NCBI RefSeq assembly: GCF_003342675.1
Contig: NZ_CP031147.1
Location: 62,001-126,000 of the forward strand
Length of the DNA stretch: 64,000 nt
Origin: Haloplanus rubicundus
GTDB taxonomy: Archaea > Halobacteriota > Halobacteria > Halobacteriales > Haloferacaceae
Direction: 5' to 3'
Shown here piece after piece: positions 25,145 to 32,331 of this stretch. The first letter of the stretch is position 1; each line of letters opens with the position of its first letter. Position numbers and translations under genes: made by a program. The notes beneath the pieces were generated by a model that was not told where the DNA came from, ran no database searches, and was given only the letters and a program-made list of their open reading frames with translations.

Positions 25145-25840
25145 TCATCGATCAGTCCTCCGCAAGACATCTGTCCTCGCCCGATCAAGGAGTGTCCGGG
25201 GACTCCACGGCCCCTGTCGAGAGCCGAAAACGACCGTAAAGATCGCCCGCCGGTCGGTCGTATCCAGTACCCAGTGTTCACCACACTGTGTCGATGAGCT
25301 GGGGTAGAGCCACTCGATGTCAGCTGTTGCGGGCGCGTCAAAATGGATTGCAGCATGTCGATGAGCGTCCGCCTCATCATACCCACTCAGGTCGACTTGC
25401 GTCCATTCGACACCTGCCCGGCAGTAGAGTCGATCCATGTACTCGTCGAACATCTCAGATATCAGTGTACGAACGGCCGACGCGTCACTCGGATCATGTA
25501 GATCTACACTGGCGGTATTCACGACGTATCTTGGGCCGACATCATCCGTGATTTCGGCGAAACCACGAACCGAGAACTGATGCGCCGCGAACCGGCCGTC
25601 GCGGTTTATCAGTCTGCTGGCGAATGGGGTAGGTCGATTCGTCTCGATCGGCGTGAACGAATCCGGCAAGGCCGTTTCTGTGACGAGTGGCTTCTCCGTA
25701 GATGCGGTATCCTCTCCAGTTTCGGGAAGAGCCAGTGGGGCCGGAGCGACCGCTATCGACTGGAGATACGTTCGCCTCGATACCTTGGACAGACGAGTCT
25801 GCTGTTCGTCATCCTCTGAATGGGGGATGTCGTCAGTCAT
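25145..25840 (-). CDS. Tat-signal-like hypothetical protein
   Basis: This 231-residue protein starts MTDDIPHSEDDEQQTRLSKV. A twin-arginine motif SRRTYLQSIAVAPAPLALPE follows at residues 21-40, after an acidic pre-sequence, which is consistent with haloarchaeal Tat substrates. The mature part is rich in Asp and His (DEADAHRHAAIHFDAPA) and contains a WTQVDLSGYDEADAH segment. Function is unknown. Its start overlaps the stop of the upstream gene by four bases (ATGA), so the two are co-translated. Confidence 0.6.
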   Translation of the reverse strand: MTDDIPHSEDDEQQTRLSKVSRRTYLQSIAVAPAPLALPETGEDTASTEKPLVTETALPDSFTPIETNRPTPFASRLINRDGRFAAHQFSVRGFAEITDDVGPRYVVNTASVDLHDPSDASAVRTLISEMFDEYMDRLYCRAGVEWTQVDLSGYDEADAHRHAAIHFDAPATADIEWLYPSSSTQCGEHWVLDTTDRRAIFTVVFGSRQGPWSPRTLLDRARTDVLRRTDR

Positions 25841-26454
25841 CGGTTGAGGTGGTCCACGTTCACGATCGCTGTTTGTGGAAACCGTTCCAGAGAGGTACCT
25901 GTGCGGCCGTCTTGGACTTGATCGGGTGTGGCGTCGATCCCGAGGCTCTCGGCGGCGGTCGCCATTTGCTCGGCATCCGCCTCCGATCGGAACAAGAGTC
26001 GATCGAACAGCGCCAAGTTCTCAGGTGTCATCCCTTCTCTGTCAAAACGACCGAGACAGTATTCGACTGTTGGGAATGGGCCACGGCGAATGTCGATATC
26101 GACCGAGACATCTTCCCCGTAATCCAGTGTCGCATTTCGGATCGCTTCTGAGAGTCGCCATTCTAAGTGGTCGTCGTTGTAGAGCATCCCAAGGACGAAC
26201 AGAGCCAGTGCATCCTGAGTCGCAACGCGAATCTCTGCGGGGTCTTGATCGTCCGGTCCAGTGAATACCGACTCGATATCCGATTCTCGGAGAGTCGGGT
26301 AGAGTACTCGGATGTCTTCGAGTGTGGCTTCGAGCCGGTCGCGTACACGCTCTCGGACATCATTTCGCGTGGTCCGTGAGGTTTCGCTATCCTGCAACTG
26401 CTCGCGCTCGGTGTATGTCAGTAACCCCTCCGGCGTGGACGTATGATCTGTCAT
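25837..26454 (-). CDS. Haloarchaeal hypothetical protein
   Basis: This 205-residue protein has an N-terminal segment GLLTYTEREQLQDSETSRTT followed by RNDVRERVRDRLEATLEDI. That helical opening is frequent in haloarchaeal accessory-region proteins. A helical body with VATQDALALFVLGMLYNDD and an acidic C-terminal half follow. The protein is cytoplasmic (no signal) and precedes a Tat-like protein in an ATGA-coupled pair. Its role is unknown. A perfect 16-bp palindrome lies 123-138 bases upstream. Confidence 0.65.
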   Translation of the reverse strand: MTDHTSTPEGLLTYTEREQLQDSETSRTTRNDVRERVRDRLEATLEDIRVLYPTLRESDIESVFTGPDDQDPAEIRVATQDALALFVLGMLYNDDHLEWRLSEAIRNATLDYGEDVSVDIDIRRGPFPTVEYCLGRFDREGMTPENLALFDRLLFRSEADAEQMATAAESLGIDATPDQVQDGRTGTSLERFPQTAIVNVDHLNR

Positions 26455-26576
26455 TCACCGACTCCCGTCCACGCCTCTGCGGATACTGAATGGTCGGGGT
26501 TCCGTATCGGTCGACAGCCTTGATGATAAGAACGTCGACGAGGAAGTTCGTGATGACGGTCGTTGGACACCTTTCT

Positions 26577-26592
26577 TTCACTCATGAGTGAA
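26577..26592. promoter_or_regulatory. Perfect 16-bp palindrome TTCACTCATGAGTGAA
   Basis: This is a perfect palindrome without spacer in the gap between two divergent genes (minus-strand start 26454, plus-strand start 26792). It is a candidate operator for a homodimeric regulator. Confidence 0.45.
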
Positions 26593-26759
26593 CGAGCTGG
26601 GTGCAACGGTTGGTCAAAGACAACTTCGGTTTGACCCCCAGTAAAGAGGCCAACAGCCTTCCGAAGAGGTGATATCCATCCGATGAATTTGAAGTACTTT
26701 TGGATAATCATATGTACTTGTGTGCATTACTGAATGACAATAAACCTTGTGTACGGGAG

Positions 26760-26767
26760 TATTTTTA
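26760..26767 (+). promoter_or_regulatory. TATA-like box of the 26792 gene
   Basis: TATTTTTA lies 25-32 bases before ATG 26792, the spacing for a leaderless transcript, and supports that start over an earlier in-frame ATG. Confidence 0.5.
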
Positions 26768-26791
26768 TGCCCAGGGTGTGTTGAGAGAGGT

Positions 26792-27244
26792 ATGCCACGG
26801 CCATCTATCGATGAAAGTCTCGCAGAGGAAATCAGGCGGATTCATCGGGAGACACAGGAAGAATCCGCTGGAAGCTTTCAGGAAGCTCTGGACACCGTCG
26901 TCCAGTTGGCTCTGAAACAGGCGAAGTTAGAAGGGCGACCGACCAAGGATTCCCAGGGATGGTATCCGGGCAAATACGCTGGAAAGGTGGTTGGAAAACT
27001 CGTCGATGCAGCTGGCGCTGAGCAGTCGTCATCGGGCATGTCGATCGGTTCGGGGCATGATGCCGATTCGAGCATTCTTCCCAGTCGATCACCGGAGGAT
27101 ACCGCGATTTTCAAAGCACGACTGGAGGAGGAACGGATGATCGCATTCCCAGAAGCGGAAGCGGCTGTCCTTGGACTTGAGAAAGGCGATATTCTCCAGA
27201 TTTACGCGTATGGAATTGACAACGAAATCGACGAGGATCGATAA
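26792..27244 (+). CDS. Hypothetical protein with possible AbrB-like C-terminal strand pair
   Basis: This 150-residue protein starts MPRPSIDESLAEEIRRIHRE. It has a helical N-terminus, a basic middle (KDSQGWYPGKYAGKVVGKLV), a Ser-rich linker and a C-terminal piece FPEAEAAVLGLEKGDILQIY that resembles the swapped-hairpin strand (LGLEKGD-L-V) of AbrB/SpoVT proteins. The resemblance is short and may be chance. A TATA-like box sits 25-32 bases upstream, and a hairpin follows the stop. Confidence 0.55.
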   Translation: MPRPSIDESLAEEIRRIHRETQEESAGSFQEALDTVVQLALKQAKLEGRPTKDSQGWYPGKYAGKVVGKLVDAAGAEQSSSGMSIGSGHDADSSILPSRSPEDTAIFKARLEEERMIAFPEAEAAVLGLEKGDILQIYAYGIDNEIDEDR

Positions 27245-27249
27245 TCGAA

Positions 27250-27274
27250 GGGACAGTCACTCGCGGGCTGTCCC
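27250..27274 (+). terminator. Hairpin after the 26792 gene
   Basis: GGGACAG and CTGTCCC form a perfect 7-bp stem with an 11-base loop, six bases after the stop codon. No T tract follows, so terminator function is tentative. Confidence 0.4.
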
Positions 27275-27461
27275 ATCGTATGTAGTAAATTCTACTACTC
27301 AATCTTCGAATTGTCGGGGATTTCCAAAGACACCTCTAGCTCCATCAAGAAACTGCTGTCCGTGTAGTCGAAATGACCGACAGTGAGTGGGGAGACAAGG
27401 TACTCGCCGAATTCAGTTTTTATGCATTTCCATGATCGAGATGATGGGAACCGTCTTCAGA

Positions 27462-27908
27462 TTAGTCGTGACGAGGGAGATCAGTCACGACCGGGCCAAC
27501 AGCAGTATCCTTATCGACGGATCCATCACTTTCGTCATAGTCCGGATCCCTCTCCCGTTGCTCACGGTAAGGTTCATCGCCGTGGGCAAGCCCGACCACC
27601 TCGCCGATGAACATGAACCCGTCACCGGGACCGAACTCTGGAGCCTGGGCATCGTAGTCGTTGCGGAGCCACGCCATGTGCGTGTCGACATAGACATAGA
27701 CTCGCCATCCCGGCGGACCATATTTCTCGATAGTGCGCCCTTCTCAAGTCCCGGTACCGACGAACGGACCCGTGTAATCGAGTTCATCGTCAACGATAGA
27801 GATACTATCAGCCTCTGCTGGCGCTTTCGAGAATACCGTTTCATTCTCGATCCGAATAGAGACCGTCGTTATTGATCCGACTGAATCGGCCGACAGACGC
27901 TCGATCAC
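27462..27908 (-). pseudogene. Hypothetical gene interrupted by in-frame TGA
   Basis: A frame from GTG 27908 to a stop at 27462 is open except for a TGA at 27744-27746. Before the stop it reads VSIRIENETVFSKAPAEADS and DELDYTGPFVGTGT; after it, EGRTIEKYGPPGWRVYVYVD and GPGDGFMFIGEVVGLAHGDE, with an acidic end. Both halves have haloarchaeal composition, so this looks like one gene of about 148 codons split by a point mutation. The downstream part alone could start at ATG 27677. Family not recognised. Confidence 0.5.
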
Positions 27909-28440
27909 ACTTCAGTAATGCGTTTCATGAATCAAAAAATTGTCGAGCATAAGGATACATCCGCCCACACCACCCCCTCTGCAGACCGTCGTGGCCACTG
28001 ACGTGGTAACCCATTCGTCGTCCTGTACGTCTCGAAGTGGGAGAGCGAACCCCACGGGTCGAACAATTCAATGACTACGCGACCTTGGTGACCGCCTGCG
28101 ATTGCCGTTCGGGTTTCCTAACGGCGTCTGACAATTAAACGTCTCCTGAAGCCGTCCCCCGCTCTCCGACACCAACATCGTCGAACAGATCCTGCCACTC
28201 ATCTTCTCAGTACTCAATCAGATCAAAGTACGTTCGATAGCCAGTCAGCGTGAGCACCTCGAATACGACCCTCAATAAAGGTCTCACACATTAAACTACA
28301 AGCTGAAAGTTCTCTTCCCACCGAATTAAACGACAGCATGAGAGCAACCACACTCTGAAGATTGGGGTGTCTGCTGTTGTGAGTTGAGCGTTCCCTCACC
28401 GGGACAAGGTTATTTTGTCCGTTCTGTCAATACCGGAGGT
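27909..28440. other. Gene-poor region upstream of mcrB
   Basis: No intact gene is seen in these 532 bases. A short minus-strand stretch near 28190-28290 reads VVFEVLTLTGYRTYFDLIEY then, past a stop, EDEWQDLFDDVG; this looks like decayed coding DNA. The last part carries a TATA-like TTATTTT about 28 bases before the mcrB start at 28441. Confidence 0.4.
28409..28415 (+). promoter_or_regulatory. TATA-like box of mcrB
   Basis: TTATTTT lies 26-32 bases before ATG 28441. A GGAGGT directly abuts the ATG, too close to serve as a ribosome-binding site, so a leaderless transcript is likelier. Confidence 0.4.
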
Positions 28441-30780
28441 ATGGTTAATCTGGTTTCAGTAGGGGAATTCGATCTCGACGAAGGGGCCCTCCAAGCGGCT
28501 GTCGATACGTACCTCGATTTCAAATCGACTGATGAGGACCAGAGAAATTGGAACCGAGAGGTTCTGAATAGCGGCCATTCGTGGCTCAATCAACGGGACC
28601 TGACTGCGGACACGGTATCGGAATATATGTCGGAACTGAGAGAAGCAACGGGAGATGATCACCCAATTCTGTCCGAGGAAGACTTCGACGACCTGGAGGC
28701 GAAGGTAGCTGACGACGCTGGAAATTTCGTCAAGAACCTGGTAGCGCTATTCGAAGATGAGAGTTCACTCGAAGATCGCATTGAGCGATTCAGGACGAAT
28801 CAGGATATAGATCTCACGGTCATTAGTGCTCTCTTGACGACTTCCGACCCCGACCGATATGTACTGTACGACGAGGAAGGCTTTGAGACGCTTATTCGTT
28901 ACTTCACTGGGTTGCACAGTCCCGATCTCGGCGATCTCTCTGTCGGGAAAAGATACGAGCTCTATCGGGACTACTGTTCAACAATCCAGACGGACGTTTT
29001 GAGCGAGAAACTCGCTGACGCCACGCTGCAAGACGCTCAAGAGTTCGTAGGTACTGTAACGCACTCAGCAGAATGTAGATACAACTTCATTCTCAGATAC
29101 CTCTTCAGACACACTAGCCGGTTAGAGGAATTCGAGGATCAAACCTCTGTGTTCCTCGACGAAATTCGCACGCTACCACAGGCATTTCTCAGAGAACAGC
29201 TTGAGGCGTACGAAGGACGCCAGAAAATAGCCAAAATCCGGTACGATGTGCTCGATGCCATCCTTGACGGCGCATCCGTAGATATCGACGAAATCGCCGC
29301 ACGAGAGAATGCAAACCACGAGAAGAACATCATGAACTCGTGGGACGACTACAAGATCCTCGCTCAGATTTACTACAACTATGCCAAAGACCGTGTAGAG
29401 GCGTATATCGAGGATTTGCTCGATTATCTACGAAACGAGATAGACGCTGACCAACTGTCTACTCACTACGTCACCTACCAGGGCGCAACCAACATCCCGA
29501 GTACTCGCTCGTGGGCTGTTCTGTATCCGAGCGTTCTCGGAGATCACAAATCGGCATATCAACTGTACATCTATTTCTATCCCAACGAGATTGAATACGG
29601 GATCGATAACGGAAGCGACGTCCCTCGAAAGGAATACGATGACGAGTCGTTCGAGTCTGAAGACGAAATATCGATCCAGAACGTGGTCGAAGCGTACAGA
29701 GAACGGTTGGACACGTTCTGGAGGTGGAACGAAGAACTGATCGAAGAACCGGACTCCGCAGAGTACGACGAGTTACCGTGGTTCGAGACCGTCGAAAAAC
29801 ATCTCCAGCGCAAGAAACAGATCGTTTTCCACGGTCCGCCAGGAACCGGGAAGACCTATGGAGCACTCAACTTCGCCAAGTGGTGGATAGACAGGGGACT
29901 GGACGAGGAAGACCACTTCGACGACGCTGTCGAGGACCGCCTTCGGATGGTAACGTTCCATCCGACGTTTTCGTATGAAGACTTCATCGAGGGGATAACG
30001 GCGAAGACCCGTGACGGCGACCTCGTATACGAACCCAAGGCTGGCGTGTTCAAGGAGATGGCTGAGGACGCCGTCGAGGCCTACGAAGACGCCGACTCGA
30101 AAGCAGATGCCCCCAGATACATCCTTATCATCGACGAAGTGAACCGGGGAAACATCCCAAAGATCTTCGGTGAGACGATCACCCTCATCGAGAACGACAA
30201 GCGGCTCGGTGAGCCGAATGAGATGAGAGACGAGCTGCCACATTCAGAGGATCGGCTCGTAGTGCCCCCGAATCTCTACATCATCGGGACGATGAACACG
30301 GCCGATCGGTCAATCGCACTCGTCGATGCCGCGATACGTCGGCGATTCCGATTTCGACACTTCCCGCCGAACTACGAAGTTCTCTACGACCAACTTGGCT
30401 TCGATGGCGAGCAGGACGTCAAAACCAAGGCTTCAGTCGAAGAGGGAGAGGACCTCGGTGCCCTCTCCATTCTCGCACTCAGTGCTATCAACGAACGTAT
30501 TCGGGACAGTGGGAACCTCGGGAAAGGCAAACAGGTCGGTCACTCCTATCTCATCGGTGGGACCACGGACGAGCGTCTCGTAGAGTCCTGGAAGAACGAG
30601 ATACTCCCTCTGCTCGATGAGTACTACTTCGGAGACATGGAGCGGCTCAAAGAGCACATATTCGATGGAGGGGGTGAGAGCCTATTCAACTGGAAGGAAC
30701 AGCGGATCGCCGATTTCGATTCCGACGCTCTCCGTGCCGCGCTTTCCGAACTCGTTGGCGAGGATGGTGAAGTGGAGTGA
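28441..30780 (+). CDS. mcrB: McrB-like AAA+ GTPase/ATPase of type IV restriction
   Basis: This 779-residue protein is the motor and recognition subunit of a McrBC-type system that cuts modified DNA. Residues 1-440 are the recognition part; within them SWAVLYPSVLGDHKSAYQLY (about residues 357-376) resembles the MrcB-like N-terminal domain. The AAA core has Walker A FHGPPGTGKTYGALNFAKWW near 463, FHPTFSYEDFIEG near 508, Walker B/sensor region LIIDEVNRGNIPKIFGE near 560-576, and GTMNTADRSIALVDAAIRRR near 616-635. These are diagnostic of McrB. The ATG at 28441 follows a TATA-like box. The stop overlaps the GTG of mcrC by four bases. Modified cytosine is the usual target of the family; the exact specificity depends on the unusual N-terminal part. 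Confidence 0.9.
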   Translation: MVNLVSVGEFDLDEGALQAAVDTYLDFKSTDEDQRNWNREVLNSGHSWLNQRDLTADTVSEYMSELREATGDDHPILSEEDFDDLEAKVADDAGNFVKNLVALFEDESSLEDRIERFRTNQDIDLTVISALLTTSDPDRYVLYDEEGFETLIRYFTGLHSPDLGDLSVGKRYELYRDYCSTIQTDVLSEKLADATLQDAQEFVGTVTHSAECRYNFILRYLFRHTSRLEEFEDQTSVFLDEIRTLPQAFLREQLEAYEGRQKIAKIRYDVLDAILDGASVDIDEIAARENANHEKNIMNSWDDYKILAQIYYNYAKDRVEAYIEDLLDYLRNEIDADQLSTHYVTYQGATNIPSTRSWAVLYPSVLGDHKSAYQLYIYFYPNEIEYGIDNGSDVPRKEYDDESFESEDEISIQNVVEAYRERLDTFWRWNEELIEEPDSAEYDELPWFETVEKHLQRKKQIVFHGPPGTGKTYGALNFAKWWIDRGLDEEDHFDDAVEDRLRMVTFHPTFSYEDFIEGITAKTRDGDLVYEPKAGVFKEMAEDAVEAYEDADSKADAPRYILIIDEVNRGNIPKIFGETITLIENDKRLGEPNEMRDELPHSEDRLVVPPNLYIIGTMNTADRSIALVDAAIRRRFRFRHFPPNYEVLYDQLGFDGEQDVKTKASVEEGEDLGALSILALSAINERIRDSGNLGKGKQVGHSYLIGGTTDERLVESWKNEILPLLDEYYFGDMERLKEHIFDGGGESLFNWKEQRIADFDSDALRAALSELVGEDGEVE

Positions 30781-31979
30781 CAACTGCTGACCTGATAGAA
30801 CTGTCCGAGTACGACGAATCAGACCCAATCGACCTGTCCGATGACGATATCGAGATGATCGAATCACAGGTCGATGGATTGCGAGTGGAGTACAGACGAG
30901 GCAAACAGGTCGTACTGCACACGGATCATCGAGTCGGAGTCGTTGCCCTCCCCGATGGACCCACTATTGAGATACAACCGAAAATCGGGGAGCCAAACCT
31001 AGTCACACTGCTACGATACGCAAACGGGACAGAACCAACCTATCTCTCACACGAAACGGAACTCGAAAGCGGGACGAATTTTGTGGACACGGTAGCAGCC
31101 CTGTTTCTCGAAGAACTGGAAGCAGTTCTGTCTCAGGGCCTTAGGAGAGAGTACGTCGATGTAGAAGGAACAGAAGAGTATCTCCGGGGCAGATTGAACG
31201 TCCAGAGACAGCTCGCAGGAGGTCCCGGTAAGACGGATTTCGAGTGCGATTACGACGAATTCACCTACGATACCACGCTAAACCAGACGATTCTCTGCGT
31301 TGCGAACACGCTGTCGTCGCTGGTAGATAGCTCCGAGATCGCTGGCGAACTACGCGAATACGAATCGCGGCTCAGACGACGAGTGACGCTCCGAGAAGTT
31401 TCGATCGAGGAAGCCGAACGGATCGAACTGACTCGCCTTACTGATTACTATGAGAAGGTTCTGGCCTTGTCTCGCCTCGTGCTGAAACACATCTACATCG
31501 AAGACATCGTCGCCGGTGAGGGTGCATCGTACTCCCTGTTGATCGGAATGAACGACGTGTTCGAAAAGGTAGTCGAGAGAACAGCACGAGAAACCGTGGA
31601 CGAACGAGATGGCTGGAGCGTGGAAGGACAGGCTCGAACCGACAATCTACTCAGAGGAAATCCGTCGATTCGTATGCGACCTGACTTCGTAGTCAAACGC
31701 CACGGTGAGCCAGTACTGGTCGGGGACGCCAAGTGGAAGACCAAAGTCAAGAATAACGACGTCTATCAGGTCGTAGCGTACCAGACAGCCTATGATGCGC
31801 CAGGTGTGCTGGTCTATCCAGACAACGATGGTGCTGTCGAGAATGACTACTCCGTGAAGAACGGGTATAGTTTAGCGATGTTGGAGCTACCGACAGGGGT
31901 GAATACTGCAGACGTTGGTAAATTTGGTCGAAAAAACGTTGAGCGATTTTTCGATTTTCTTTCTGGGACTGTAGGTTGA
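30777..31979 (+). CDS. mcrC: McrC-like nuclease subunit
   Basis: This 400-residue protein starts at GTG 30777, overlapping the mcrB stop. The N-terminal half (GKQVVLHTDHRVGVVALPDG, then TIEIQPKIG) and the central LRGRLNVQRQLAGGP are typical of the McrC family. The C-terminal PD-(D/E)XK nuclease is intact: IRMRPDFVVKRHGEPVLVGD with D near 302 and DAKWKTKVKN near 316-325, then VYQVVAYQTAY. It associates with McrB hexamers and provides the endonuclease for cleavage of modified DNA. The gene pair is complete and appears functional. Confidence 0.9.
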   Translation: MTTADLIELSEYDESDPIDLSDDDIEMIESQVDGLRVEYRRGKQVVLHTDHRVGVVALPDGPTIEIQPKIGEPNLVTLLRYANGTEPTYLSHETELESGTNFVDTVAALFLEELEAVLSQGLRREYVDVEGTEEYLRGRLNVQRQLAGGPGKTDFECDYDEFTYDTTLNQTILCVANTLSSLVDSSEIAGELREYESRLRRRVTLREVSIEEAERIELTRLTDYYEKVLALSRLVLKHIYIEDIVAGEGASYSLLIGMNDVFEKVVERTARETVDERDGWSVEGQARTDNLLRGNPSIRMRPDFVVKRHGEPVLVGDAKWKTKVKNNDVYQVVAYQTAYDAPGVLVYPDNDGAVENDYSVKNGYSLAMLELPTGVNTADVGKFGRKNVERFFDFLSGTVG

Positions 31980-32331
31980 CAACACGGAGGAAGGGAATCA
32001 TGAGCTCTCGAACCGGATCCCTCTCAGTATTTCTTTATTTTCAGCTTTGTTCTGCGGTTTGTGGTAGAACATTCTCTGCATAATGCTTAATCGTCCGTTC
32101 AGAAGTGTAGCTATCATTATGGGATTTTGGCGAAGATTCGGCACACTCAGTTTTCACAGGGTACTAGTTAACCAACTACTGTCTCGCTAGAATTGGTTAA
32201 TAATGTGGGTGTCTCCTATGTATCCCCCACTGGTTGTGGTACGTCTGCAGCCCGGGCTATTCCACATCCGAGACTCGAATGGAGCTATAACGTGAATATC
32301 GTGCTAACCCAGATTAGAACACCCTCAGACA
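31980..32331. other. Intergenic region between mcrBC and BREX helicase
   Basis: These 352 bases separate two convergent units (mcrC and the minus-strand helicase). Apart from the inverted repeat at 32168-32200 I see no gene or recognisable element; base composition drops in GC around 32020-32210. Confidence 0.5.
32168..32200. repeat. Inverted repeat TTAACCAA-n17-TTGGTTAA
   Basis: The perfect 8-bp arms match the inner arms of the repeat at 23414-23453. The element lies between mcrC and the BREX cluster. It could be a shared regulator site or a boundary element. Confidence 0.45.

Larger units (their letters stand above)
26455..26791. other. Intergenic region with palindrome and possible transposase debris
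   Basis: This 337-base gap holds the 26577-26592 palindrome. On the minus strand it has a short frame reading IGWISPLRKAVGLFTGGQTE and VVFDQPLHPARSLM (about 26585-26690), which may be a fragment of an old insertion sequence; I cannot assign the family. No intact gene is seen. Confidence 0.4.

Noticed and set aside
27387-27875. Plus-strand open frame of 162 codons
   Set aside because: The minus strand carries the acidic haloarchaeal-type sequence; this frame has Ile/Val/Arg-rich shadow composition.
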